A DNA stretch of 64,000 nt from a bacterium (lineage in GTDB: Bacteria > Cyanobacteriota > Vampirovibrionia > Obscuribacterales > Obscuribacteraceae): assembly GCA_016124935.1 (NCBI GenBank), contig WGMS01000007.1, positions 124,001 to 188,000 on the forward strand, read 5' to 3'. The notes beneath the pieces are model-generated. The model was given only the letters and a program-made list of their open reading frames with translations. It had not been told where the DNA came from and did not search any database. This document shows, one piece after another, positions 56,209 to 64,000 of the stretch. Both the position numbers and the translations under genes were made by a program. Numbering within the stretch: the stretch's first letter is position 1; every line of letters begins with the position of its first letter.

Positions 56209-59200
56209 ATGAGTTGGGATGAAAAAGGTCGCGAATGGTTAAAAGGTCTCTTCGGAGATACCAACGAAAGACGGGTCAAAGACCTGCAACCTTATGTAGT
56301 CAAAACCGCCTCGTTCGAAGACGCGATCAAGAAGCTCTCCGATGACGAACTCAAGGCCAAAACCGCCGAGTTCAAAGAGCGCATAGAAAATGCCCTCAAG
56401 GACGTGCCTGATCTGAAGCTCATTCCGGATGACGCCCCCAAGATGCCCGGTCGTTTCCGTACTCAGAAAGACAAAGTGCTGGCTGGTGTGCTCGATGAGA
56501 TTCTGCCGGAAGCCTTTGCCGTGGTTCGGGAGACCGGGGTCAGAACCCTGGGAATGCGTCACTATGACGTCCAGATTATGGGTGGGGCAGCGCTTCACTT
56601 CAACAAGATTGCCGAGATGAGAACCGGTGAGGGTAAAACCCTGGTGGCTACTCTGCCGGTTTATCTAAATGCCCTGGCCGGCCGCGGAGTGCATATCGTC
56701 ACCGTCAACGACTACCTGGCTCGGCGGGACTCGGAATGGATGAGCGCCATCTATAACTTTCTGAACATGTCCGTCGGTCTGGTTTATTCTCACCAGCCGG
56801 ATCATGAAAAATATCAAGCCTATCGTCAGGACATCACCTATGGTACCAACCATGAGTTCGGATTCGATTATCTGCGCGATAACATGAGAATCAATATCGA
56901 TGAGTTGGTTCAGCGTCCTTACTATTTCTCCATCGTCGACGAGGTCGACAACATCCTCATCGATGAAGCCAGAACTCCTTTGATCATATCCGGCGCTCCG
57001 GCGGAGTCGTATCAGGAAGTATACCAGCGCATGGCTCAGATAGTGCCGATGCTGGAAAAGGGCAAAGACAAAGAAGACGAGGATTGTGATTACTGGGTCG
57101 ATGAAAAACAAAGAAATGTTCTTGTCACCGAGCGTGGTGTCATCAATTCCGAGAAGTTGCTCGGGGTAAGCGACCTCTTCGACATGCACTTCAACTTCCA
57201 TCACCACCTTGTGCAAGCGCTCAGAGCCAAAGAGCTTTATCGCAATGATCAAGAATATGTGATCAAACCCAATGAGGAAGGCGTTCCCGAGGTCGTTATC
57301 GTAGACGAATTCACCGGACGGATGATGCAGGGCAGACGCTGGAGCGAAGGACTGCACCAGGCTGTCGAAGCCAAAGAAGGAGTCCCGATTCAAGAAGAGA
57401 CCATGACCTTCGCCTCCATCACCTATCAGAACCTTTTCCGGCTCTATCCTAAACTTGCCGGTATGACAGGTACCGCCATGACCGAAGCGGCCGAGTTCAA
57501 CAAGATCTATAACCTCGATGTGGTGGCAATTCCCACCAACAAATCTTCGGTGCGGGTGGATTATCCTGACGTTATCTATAAAACCGAACGGCAGAAGTAT
57601 TATTCGGTGGTAGAAGAGATTGTCGAGATGCACCAGCTCGGCAGACCTGTGCTGGTTGGTACTGTCAGTATCGAGAAGTCCGAGTTGATTTCGGAATTGC
57701 TCACCAAGCCGCAGAAGATGAACGAATATCTTGTCCGCAAGATAGGCGACGTCGCTAACTACATTAAGAAGAAGAATCTATCCGGCAGCACTATCGACGC
57801 GCTCAAGAAGATCCTGGAGCGTCCCGGTGCCATCGACCAGGAAAAGCTCACTGAAATAATTCAATCTATAGAAAGCGAGTTCGGCAAGAAGCATGAAGAG
57901 TTGATAGAGCGGCTCTATTCCATCGATATGACTCACAAAGTGGTTGCCGAGATTCGCAAAGGTATTCCTCATAACGTTCTCAACGCCAAGCACCACGAAA
58001 GAGAGGCTCATTTCGTCGCTCAGGCCGGTCAGAAGGGTGCGGTCACCGTCGCCACCAACATGGCTGGTCGGGGTACCGACATCCTGCTCGGTGGTAACGC
58101 CGAGTTTCTTGCCATGGAGAAGCTGGCCAGAGACGGTGTCGACACCGAAGCCGAAGACTATCAAGAAAAACTCGCCGCCGAGACCAAGAAGTTCAAGGCG
58201 CAGACCGACAAAGAGCATGATGAGGTCGTGAAGCTAGGCGGGTTGCATATCATCGGTACCGAGCGACACGAATCAAGAAGAATCGACAATCAGCTCCGAG
58301 GTCGCGCAGGTCGTCAGGGAGACCCAGGCTCTGCCCGGTTCTTCCTCTCTCTGGAAGATACTCTGATGCGGATCTTCGGTGGAGACAAGATTGCCGGCTT
58401 GATGAATATGATAGGCGCCGACGAAGAGATGCCTATCGAGCACAAGATGGTCTCCAACTCTATTCAGAACGCTCAGAAGAAAGTGGAAGCGCATCACTTC
58501 GATATCAGAAAGCACGTTCTTCAATATGACGATGTGCTCAATACCCAGCGGGAAGTCATCTATCGAGAGAGAAAAGAGATTCTCCAGAAAGAGAGCCTGC
58601 GGGACAATATCCTGGACATGATCGAAGAGCACGTCCAGCTGGTGTTGGCCGCTTATGTAAATCCGGAAGATCCGCCTGAAGTCTGGGAAGAGAAGGGAAT
58701 TCCTGAAACCCTCGCTTTCCTCGAAAATGATATTCCTTTATTGAACGATGTCGATGTGGCGCCCCTGGCTAATCTCTCTTATGAGGATTTGCGCGAGGAG
58801 CTCACTGCAAAAGCCAAACTGGCCTATGAAGCCAGAGAAAAAGAGCTTGGCGAAGAGAATATGCGTGAGCTAGAGCGTCAGGTGTTGCTGCGTACCATCG
58901 ACACCAAGTGGGTTGATTACCTCCACAATATCGATCTTTTGAGAGATGGGGTCAACTTAAGAAGTTATGGTCAGAGGGATCCGTTGCAAGAGTACAAGCG
59001 GGAAGCTTTCGACATGTTCAACATGCTTTTGCGCAGCATTCAGCAGGAGTCGATTCAGCTCATATTCAGAGCGCAGTTGCAGTCTCAGGAACCGGAGCTG
59101 CCCCAGGAGCTGATTGATGCTTTGATGGCTACCGGTCTTAGCATCAGCGATGGTGAAATGTCCGAAGAAGAAATGGCAGAGTTTATTCGAAACTTCGGCC

Positions 59201-59559
59201 AGGGCGGTATTCCTATCGACCTTGATGCTCTCAGAAAAGAGAAAAGCCCGGAAGAGATCAAAGAGTTTCTTGCTGAATTAGGATTGCCCGATATAGACCT
59301 CGACGATCTAGAAGCCGATTTGAAGAGATTGGCCGATAGTGAAGAGGACGAGGGTGAAGACGATAGCGAAGAAGATGACGATGAGCCCGAAGCCACCGCC
59401 GGTGTCAAAAAAAAAGTTGACCCGGATCTCTTGAGTGATCTGGGTAACATCGAGAGCATCAAAGCGGAATATGCCACCGAAAATGGTGAGGACCCATCAG
59501 CAAAAGGTAAAAACAAAGGCAAGAAGAAGGGCTCTAAAAAGTCCAGGGCTGTGAAGTAG
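56209..59559 (+). CDS. secA: Preprotein translocase ATPase SecA, long form
   Basis: A 1116-residue SecA (E. coli has 901). Motifs: MRTGEGKT (Walker A, about residues 137-144), VTVNDYLARRD, FDYLRDNM, SIVDEVDNILIDEARTPL (Walker B), VATNMAGRGTDILLGG and GGLHIIGTERHESRRIDNQL. NBD2 contains an insertion of about 85 residues (roughly codons 57703-57959) between TVSIEKSELISELL and GIPHNVLNAKHH, where E. coli has two or three residues. A second, shorter insertion (LARDGVDTEAEDYQEK) is common in other phyla. The C-terminus lacks the zinc-binding SEC-C domain and ends in acidic then Lys-rich tails. SecA drives preproteins through SecYEG. It leads an operon with tsaB and rimI. Confidence 0.97.
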   Translation: MSWDEKGREWLKGLFGDTNERRVKDLQPYVVKTASFEDAIKKLSDDELKAKTAEFKERIENALKDVPDLKLIPDDAPKMPGRFRTQKDKVLAGVLDEILPEAFAVVRETGVRTLGMRHYDVQIMGGAALHFNKIAEMRTGEGKTLVATLPVYLNALAGRGVHIVTVNDYLARRDSEWMSAIYNFLNMSVGLVYSHQPDHEKYQAYRQDITYGTNHEFGFDYLRDNMRINIDELVQRPYYFSIVDEVDNILIDEARTPLIISGAPAESYQEVYQRMAQIVPMLEKGKDKEDEDCDYWVDEKQRNVLVTERGVINSEKLLGVSDLFDMHFNFHHHLVQALRAKELYRNDQEYVIKPNEEGVPEVVIVDEFTGRMMQGRRWSEGLHQAVEAKEGVPIQEETMTFASITYQNLFRLYPKLAGMTGTAMTEAAEFNKIYNLDVVAIPTNKSSVRVDYPDVIYKTERQKYYSVVEEIVEMHQLGRPVLVGTVSIEKSELISELLTKPQKMNEYLVRKIGDVANYIKKKNLSGSTIDALKKILERPGAIDQEKLTEIIQSIESEFGKKHEELIERLYSIDMTHKVVAEIRKGIPHNVLNAKHHEREAHFVAQAGQKGAVTVATNMAGRGTDILLGGNAEFLAMEKLARDGVDTEAEDYQEKLAAETKKFKAQTDKEHDEVVKLGGLHIIGTERHESRRIDNQLRGRAGRQGDPGSARFFLSLEDTLMRIFGGDKIAGLMNMIGADEEMPIEHKMVSNSIQNAQKKVEAHHFDIRKHVLQYDDVLNTQREVIYRERKEILQKESLRDNILDMIEEHVQLVLAAYVNPEDPPEVWEEKGIPETLAFLENDIPLLNDVDVAPLANLSYEDLREELTAKAKLAYEAREKELGEENMRELERQVLLRTIDTKWVDYLHNIDLLRDGVNLRSYGQRDPLQEYKREAFDMFNMLLRSIQQESIQLIFRAQLQSQEPELPQELIDALMATGLSISDGEMSEEEMAEFIRNFGQGGIPIDLDALRKEKSPEEIKEFLAELGLPDIDLDDLEADLKRLADSEEDEGEDDSEEDDDEPEATAGVKKKVDPDLLSDLGNIESIKAEYATENGEDPSAKGKNKGKKKGSKKSRAVK

Positions 59560-59567
59560 AACTCACT

Positions 59568-60329
59568 ATGGAATCGGCGGCAGCGAAGCTAAGAATGGTT
59601 TCGTTCGACACCAGCGGCAGGGCGCTTTCGCTTGCCCTGATGGAAGACGGAGTCTTAGTAGATTCGATATTAATAGAGCCGCAAGGCGCCGATCGCCAGG
59701 AGGCGGTGAGCGCGCTCATTCCATCCATAGATAAGATGCTTGCGAAGAACAATTGGGAAAAGTCGGATATCGAATATCTGGTGGTCGGTATCGGACCGGG
59801 AAGCTTTACCGGAGTGCGAATAGCGGTAGTTACCGCTCGTACCCTGGCCCAGGCTCTCTCTCTTCCTCTTCTAGGCGTGGATCGGTTTGCCGCTCTGAAT
59901 TTGCATCATCAACGTCTTGGTAAGAGTGATGAGGAACGGATGATTCTTCTGGATGGCGGAAGGAATTTTGTTTTTGCCGCCGCATTCGATTCCTCCGGTG
60001 TCGAGCTTCTTTCGCCAGCGATGTTTCGTCTCGAGGAGATCGAGACTGTTCTCTCCAGCCAGAGCTTGCGGTCTTGCCGTATTTTTGTAGAGGTCAAATC
60101 CGATTCGGATAGATTTCTCGAAAGCCTTGCTAGTCAGAGCGATAAAGAACTAGAACCATTCTCGGTGATCGAAGACATCGCTCCGCTTCAGGCTGAGATC
60201 GCCAGACAACGAATAATTTCTTGTAATTTTAAAAGCGATAAATTCGCTTTCGAAGGGGTAAAACCGTTATACTTACGCGGTGCGTCGATCACGTTGAAGG
60301 GCAATGCAAGTAGAGCTTCGTCCAATTGA
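59568..60329 (+). CDS. tsaB: tRNA threonylcarbamoyladenosine biosynthesis protein TsaB
   Basis: A 253-residue ASKHA-fold protein that pairs with TsaD and TsaE in making t6A37 of ANN-decoding tRNAs. Motifs: VSFDTSGRALSLALMEDGVL at the N-terminus, LVVGIGPGSFTGVRIAV, and the LPLLGVDRFAAL loop. The family's metal and catalytic residues are absent, as expected for TsaB. The C-terminal half is longer than the minimal TsaB. It starts 8 nt after secA and overlaps rimI by 26 nt. Confidence 0.88.
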   Translation: MESAAAKLRMVSFDTSGRALSLALMEDGVLVDSILIEPQGADRQEAVSALIPSIDKMLAKNNWEKSDIEYLVVGIGPGSFTGVRIAVVTARTLAQALSLPLLGVDRFAALNLHHQRLGKSDEERMILLDGGRNFVFAAAFDSSGVELLSPAMFRLEEIETVLSSQSLRSCRIFVEVKSDSDRFLESLASQSDKELEPFSVIEDIAPLQAEIARQRIISCNFKSDKFAFEGVKPLYLRGASITLKGNASRASSN

Positions 60330-60915
60330 AGTGAGAGCCCTGGAGCTCAGCGACCTGGACTCGATCATGGTGATCGAGCCGAGGGCCTACGGCAGCCATC
60401 ACTGGTCCCGCCAGTCTTTTATCAGTGAACTCACTAATCCCAGCGGTCATTATCTGGGAGCTGTTTGCGCCGGGGATTCGTCCCTGCTTGGCTATACCGG
60501 GTACTGGTTGATTGGTGACGAAGCCCATATCACTACCCTGGCGGTACATCCGGACTTTCGTCGCGAGCGGGTGGGCGAGCGTCTTTTAGTCGCCAATGTT
60601 CTCGATGCCAGAGCCAACGGTGCTCTCTGGTTGACGCTGGAAGTACGGGTCTCTAACGAGGCTGCCCAGGGACTCTATTTCAAATACGGATTTAGAAACT
60701 TAGGGGTGCGCCGTCGCTACTATCAGGATAACTCGGAAGATGCCCTGGTGTTGTGGACCGATAGAATCACCGATGTTGCCTTCGCCGAACAGTTTGCCGA
60801 CAAGGCGGCCGCCATGGGTGACTATTCTAAGAAGGCGATTTTGAAAGAGTTGCTTGCTGATAAGCATCAATATACGGACAATGAGTGCGATTTCAGTAAG
60901 CTTGCCAGTGCTTGA
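60304..60915 (+). CDS. rimI: Ribosomal protein S18 alanine N-acetyltransferase RimI-like
   Basis: A 203-residue GNAT enzyme. The GNAT core covers residues about 1-155: VRALELSDLDSIMVIEPRAY, GYWLIGDEAHITTLAVHPDF, the acetyl-CoA-binding RRERVGERLLVA, and LEVRVSNEAAQGLYFKYGFR. It N-acetylates a ribosomal protein or a similar target. It carries an extra ~50 residues at the C-terminus compared with the ~150-residue family norm. The order tsaB-rimI is widespread in bacteria and supports both names. Overlap of 26 nt with tsaB implies coupled translation. Confidence 0.85.
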   Translation: MQVELRPIEVRALELSDLDSIMVIEPRAYGSHHWSRQSFISELTNPSGHYLGAVCAGDSSLLGYTGYWLIGDEAHITTLAVHPDFRRERVGERLLVANVLDARANGALWLTLEVRVSNEAAQGLYFKYGFRNLGVRRRYYQDNSEDALVLWTDRITDVAFAEQFADKAAAMGDYSKKAILKELLADKHQYTDNECDFSKLASA

Positions 60916-61037
60916 TCATAGGCGCTTGGAGCTGAGCCTTCTTTTAGTTTCGAAAAAATTGAATTAATTGCAGGTAATTCTTCCTTCATTTCCGGTGCGT
61001 TTTGGACTAAAAGGAATCATAATTTGAAGATCCGCAT

Positions 61038-61886
61038 GTGGGGGTGAACAGGTCGTTGCATCTTGTAGAAGAAAGGCGATTGAGGCGTAAAAAACGAAAG
61101 TCGCTGGTGGGACGTACTGTGCTTGTGGGTTGTAGCTTTGTGCTGCTTTTCTGCATGGCGTTCACCGTATTTCAGTTTCCTATCGCACTGCCCCTGAATC
61201 TATCCAATTTTTTCCAGGCCACGGCAGTAGAATTTGTGGCCAGTCTTCCCTACACATGGCAGACAAAAGTATCCGAGTATTTCCCTGCTCTTCTTTCGAA
61301 ACCTCTACCTTACGAAGTATCTAACTATACGATGATGGGTCCTGTGGCCATTGCGCTGGGCTATGTTCTCGGTCCGGTGCTGGTTCTCTATGCCATCGGC
61401 GCCTTTCTTCTTCTCGGGCTTGTCGGACCGCTATTTCATATTTATCCTTTCGCCGACGGCGGTGGCACAGCGTACTACCTTCAGCCCGGTTTCGGTTATC
61501 TAATCGGATTGCTGGCGGCGGGCTGGGTGGCAGGCAGAATCACCCTGAACAAGCGCACTTCTCTTTCTCAGGCAACCGGTATTCTTGCCGGACTGGTTTG
61601 CTTGCATGGTATCGGCGCGCTCTATCTATTCGGCACTTATCTGTATTTTTATCTCACCGAGGGCTCCAAGACTTACTTAGAATGGCAGCCCTGGATATTT
61701 CAATACATTAGAAATCTAACTTGGTATTCGCTACCTTATGATGTTATCTTTGCCTTTCTGCTTGTCGGGCTTGCCTTTCCACTTCGCTGGTTGGTGAAGA
61801 CCCTGACTGTTCCTTACGACTCTCCTAATAAAGGACGGAGAGGCGGTTATGAAACGAGAATAGTCGAGGAAGTCGGCGCGAATTAA
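61038..61886 (+). CDS. bioY: BioY-family biotin transporter substrate-binding component
   Basis: A 282-residue membrane protein. A basic N-terminus (RRLRRKKRKS) precedes about six helices. The BioY pattern is present in YYLQPGFGYLIGLLAAGWVAGRI and GLVCLHGIGALYLFGTYLYFY, and the early stretch FQFPIALPLNLSNFF fits the family's first loop. BioY is the S-component of ECF-type biotin uptake, or works alone in some bacteria. The N-terminal region is longer than usual and the C-terminus adds a charged tail. The start is a GTG; a second in-frame GTG lies 6 nt later. No ECF A/T components are in the window. Confidence 0.65.
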   Translation: MGVNRSLHLVEERRLRRKKRKSLVGRTVLVGCSFVLLFCMAFTVFQFPIALPLNLSNFFQATAVEFVASLPYTWQTKVSEYFPALLSKPLPYEVSNYTMMGPVAIALGYVLGPVLVLYAIGAFLLLGLVGPLFHIYPFADGGGTAYYLQPGFGYLIGLLAAGWVAGRITLNKRTSLSQATGILAGLVCLHGIGALYLFGTYLYFYLTEGSKTYLEWQPWIFQYIRNLTWYSLPYDVIFAFLLVGLAFPLRWLVKTLTVPYDSPNKGRRGGYETRIVEEVGAN

Positions 61887-61909
61887 AAGTTTGAGGTAAT
61901 CGTTCGGTC

Positions 61910-62878
61910 ATGGATGTGAACAAAAAAGCGTTTTTATCCGCCCTGGGCGTGGGAGCCGGAGTCGGTGCCGCCGCCTATCTGCTTGCCAGAAGAGAAGCCT
62001 ACAATTTCAGAATCGACTTCCTGACCATCGACAAAACTCGTGATGCCCAGGCTGTTTTGCCTACCGGTCTCACCCGTCGCAAGACTCTGAAGATTCTGCA
62101 TATCTCAGATCTGCATCTGGCCGGTCACGAAGTGAAGAAAAAAATCTCTTTTTTAGATTACATCACCAGTCAGGAATATGACCTCATTTTTCTTACCGGC
62201 GATATCTTCGAACACGACGAAGCAGTTAAGTACGCACCGCATCTGATTGCTCGCCGTCCGCGCCTGGGCGCCTATGCCGTCCTCGGCAATCATGATTATT
62301 ATCGCTACAATATGACCAACAAGATTCTCGGTCGTATCTACAAGCCGCTTAGAAATCCTAAGGACCATGCCCGGGACGAAGGTCCGCTAGTGGATGCTCT
62401 GGAGCATGTCGGCTATCGGGTGCTGCGCAACCAGGTCGAACACCTTGAAGGAGAGTCGCTTTCCATTGTCGGAGTCGACTTTCCCGGAATAGAGCCGGAG
62501 CGACTTTCCGACCTCAGCGCCACCATTCCCTACGGCAATCTCAAGCTGGCGCTGCTGCATATGCCTGTGGCCCTGGATATGTATGTCAAAAACGAGATCG
62601 ATGTGGTCTTCGGTGGTCACACCCATGGCGGCCAGGTGCGCATTCCTGGAATAGGAGCCCTGATAACAGATTCGGAGCTAGCACGAGAACATGCCAGCGG
62701 TCTTTTCAAGCGAGAGAAGACGCACTTTCACATCTCCCAGGGGTTGGGTTCGGATCCCAAAACCAACTTTCGAGTTTTCTGTCCGCCCCATGCCACCGTC
62801 TTAGAGATAGAGTATGAGCCGGTCTATGCCACGGCAAACTTTGCCGCCCCGGCAGAGAAGGTAGGAATTACAAACTAG
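61910..62878 (+). CDS. YkuE-like membrane-anchored metallophosphoesterase
   Basis: A 322-residue protein. The N-terminus has one hydrophobic segment (FLSALGVGAGVGAAAYLLA). The calcineurin-like dimetal motifs follow: ILHISDLHLAG, LIFLTGDIFEHDE, AVLGNHDYYRYN, LLHMPVAL and VVFGGHTHGGQVRIPG. YkuE-type enzymes act on phosphate esters or UDP-linked lipids at the membrane; a LpxH-like reaction is possible but unproven. It lies 23 nt after the bioY-like gene on the same strand. Confidence 0.88.
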   Translation: MDVNKKAFLSALGVGAGVGAAAYLLARREAYNFRIDFLTIDKTRDAQAVLPTGLTRRKTLKILHISDLHLAGHEVKKKISFLDYITSQEYDLIFLTGDIFEHDEAVKYAPHLIARRPRLGAYAVLGNHDYYRYNMTNKILGRIYKPLRNPKDHARDEGPLVDALEHVGYRVLRNQVEHLEGESLSIVGVDFPGIEPERLSDLSATIPYGNLKLALLHMPVALDMYVKNEIDVVFGGHTHGGQVRIPGIGALITDSELAREHASGLFKREKTHFHISQGLGSDPKTNFRVFCPPHATVLEIEYEPVYATANFAAPAEKVGITN

Positions 62879-62892
62879 CTAACGCAACAAGA

Positions 62893-63381
62893 TCAGAAAG
62901 GCAGATGGGCCTTCATGATCTTATGAAGCGAAGCGCTTGGATCTCTTTCCAGTTTCAATTTTACCGACTGGCCGCCTGAAGTCAGGACAGCGTCTATCTT
63001 GCCGTCTTTGTAGACACCGTCAACTTGCACCACCACAGTCTTGTGGGACTTCTCCTTTTTGGCAGAGGTGAAAACCAGATGAATCTGATCGTCTCTGGTA
63101 TTGTCGCTGTTATTCAGAACGAGCATCTCTCCGCCGGCAAGGCTGAGGTCGCCCTCTATGCTGGCCGGCTTGCGGACCAGGGAGAGGACCACCGGGCTAC
63201 GAAAAGAGCCTTGATTGACCGAATAGACCCCGGAGATATCCGAAAAAATCCACTGGCAGCCGAAGATGGTCAGGAAAATAACACCCAGGCATAAAAGCAT
63301 GTTCAGATACAGTCGCCGGGAAGCGGAGCTTCTGTCATCTTCACCATTATCGTAGTCTCTTGGATCTCGGTAGGAGCGCAT
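62893..63381 (-). CDS. Membrane-anchored protein of unknown function
   Basis: A 162-residue protein with an acidic, Asp/Arg-rich N-terminus (residues 1-22), one membrane helix (LYLNMLLCLGVIFLTIFGC) and an exported beta-rich domain (SGVYSVNQGSFRSPVVLSLV, SIEGDLSLAGGEMLVLN, TVVVQVDGVYKDGKIDAVLT). The domain looks like a small all-beta sandwich of the kind used in binding proteins. Family not recognised. It follows the protease gene by 13 nt on the same strand and is probably co-transcribed. Confidence 0.6.
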   Translation of the reverse strand: MRSYRDPRDYDNGEDDRSSASRRLYLNMLLCLGVIFLTIFGCQWIFSDISGVYSVNQGSFRSPVVLSLVRKPASIEGDLSLAGGEMLVLNNSDNTRDDQIHLVFTSAKKEKSHKTVVVQVDGVYKDGKIDAVLTSGGQSVKLKLERDPSASLHKIMKAHLPF

Positions 63382-63394
63382 TAGAATAGTGGAA

Positions 63395-64000
63395 TTAAGG
63401 TATCAAATCCGGTGTCAATCGATATAGATAGCGCACTGTGGCCGCGTCACTGTTGGAAATGGTGCCGTTTCCATAGAAGAGGCTCATCAAGTCGGCCGGA
63501 TTACGACTGTGCCCTTCTATTCCCAGGCAGTGCCCCATCTCGTGAGCGGCTGCCGCTTTCATTTTTGCCGTGGACATGGGCTTGCCGTATTTGTCCGTAG
63601 CTCGCAAGATTACCACAACCGGTTTGAAATTGGCTCTTTTCCCCTGCTGAATCAACTTGTAAGAGAAGCTGCGTTTTGCCGTATAGCCTCGAATATCGTG
63701 AGAGAAAAGGGCAAGACCGAGACGATTGACGAAGTGATTTACCCAGAAAACGTGAATATCGGCTTCCATGGGATTGTCTGTGAACTCGAAAGAGAATATT
63801 CCCTCTTTTTCGAACCTTTTCCAGAGACCGATCCCTTCTATGGCTGCCTGGCGATGCTGGGGTAGATAGCCTTCGGTAAGTGGAAGATTCTCCAGTTGCC
63901 CGGGTTTTTCAAGGATGCTTGCGACCAGATCGGGCCACTTTGCTGTGTCCTGGGCATTGGCATAAGGAGCGCCCAGAGCCGGGTCCAGAACCGAATCAAT
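63395..64000 (-). CDS. Metzincin (matrixin-like) zinc protease, 5' end outside window
   Basis: The reading frame stays open to the window edge; 201 residues are visible. The zinc-binding motif AAAHEMGHCLGIEGHSRNPA (HExxHxxGxxGH) is followed by DLMSLFYGNG, the Met-turn. Upstream lies an alpha/beta segment with FWVNHFVNRLGLALFSHDIR and a strand-rich region typical of the matrixin upper domain. A signal peptide would lie beyond the edge. The internal ATG at 63769 is not the true start, because the frame and protein-like sequence continue beyond it. It should cleave proteins outside the cytoplasm. Confidence 0.85.
   Translation of the reverse strand: MDSVLDPALGAPYANAQDTAKWPDLVASILEKPGQLENLPLTEGYLPQHRQAAIEGIGLWKRFEKEGIFSFEFTDNPMEADIHVFWVNHFVNRLGLALFSHDIRGYTAKRSFSYKLIQQGKRANFKPVVVILRATDKYGKPMSTAKMKAAAAHEMGHCLGIEGHSRNPADLMSLFYGNGTISNSDAATVRYLYRLTPDLIP

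Noticed and set aside
56665..57633. 322-codon minus-strand frame inside secA
   Set aside because: Antisense shadow of a conserved ATPase; nothing protein-like.

Overview
The window is a stretch of bacterial chromosome with roughly half G+C. It is densely packed with genes on both strands and shows no phage, insertion sequence or CRISPR array. Gene content suggests a non-photosynthetic relative of the Cyanobacteria (Melainabacteria/Vampirovibrionia, possibly an Obscuribacterales-like organism). The reasons are a short 'DNA recombination-mediator protein A'-like Rossmann protein of the kind I know from cyanobacteria, a very long SecA, many TPR proteins, a type IV pilin, LCP and GT9 proteins, and a partial phenylacetyl-CoA gene set. 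This placement rests on recognised families, not on a tree, and is moderate confidence only. Housekeeping anchors are ligA, ndk, a UvrD/PcrA helicase, mraY, rlmN, secA, tsaB, rimI, selB and tRNA-Phe(GAA).

Layout. 1-3.2 kb (minus): a secreted retropepsin-like protein cut by the window edge, an SDR/epimerase-like protein with an SCP2-like tail, and an RDD membrane protein. 3.4-8.2 kb (plus): thiolase, ligA, a small membrane protein and a TPR protein. 8.2-13.1 kb (minus): a phenylacetate-CoA ligase cluster with three crotonase-fold enzymes, one carrying a C-terminal zinc ribbon, behind a secreted protein of unknown function. 13.2-24.2 kb: an envelope region. An AMMECR1-like / alpha-2-macroglobulin / VanW-like operon with overlapping genes diverges from a transpeptidase-only PBP / SpoIID / TPR operon. 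24.3-29.8 kb: a small unknown gene, aminotransferase, TMEM14-like and purple-acid-phosphatase-like genes, tRNA-Phe, and a divergent pair of unknown genes flanking a perfect 22-bp palindrome, then DedA.

29.9-38.5 kb: selB with an unusual insertion in its GTPase domain, then a minus-strand operon for sugar modification (DegT aminotransferase, hexapeptide acyltransferase, large glycosyltransferase-like membrane protein). A histone-H1-like protein with a HicB-type ribbon-helix-helix tail and a GT9 heptosyltransferase follow. 38.5-45.6 kb: ndk, helicase, the recombination-mediator-like gene with mraY, and a 615-residue TPR protein. 45.6-51.4 kb: a histidine kinase and HD-GYP response regulator pair, a second GT9 enzyme and an LCP ligase.

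51.4-54.9 kb: a 76-residue unknown protein behind operator-like repeats, a type IV pilin with a downstream gene of shifted base composition, a metallo-beta-lactamase-fold hydrolase, and a 400-bp gap with a candidate small RNA, a strong terminator and a pentanucleotide repeat. 54.9-64 kb: rlmN, secA-tsaB-rimI, a BioY-like transporter, a metallophosphoesterase, a membrane-anchored unknown protein and a metzincin protease cut by the window edge.

Together the region is rich in cell-envelope functions (peptidoglycan synthesis and remodelling, glycan attachment, protease inhibition, secretion). I see no single large novel system. The most unusual items are the AMMECR1-A2M-VanW/PBP-SpoIID divergon, the H1-like RHH protein, the palindrome beside an RHH-like gene, the candidate ncRNA, and the domain fusions.
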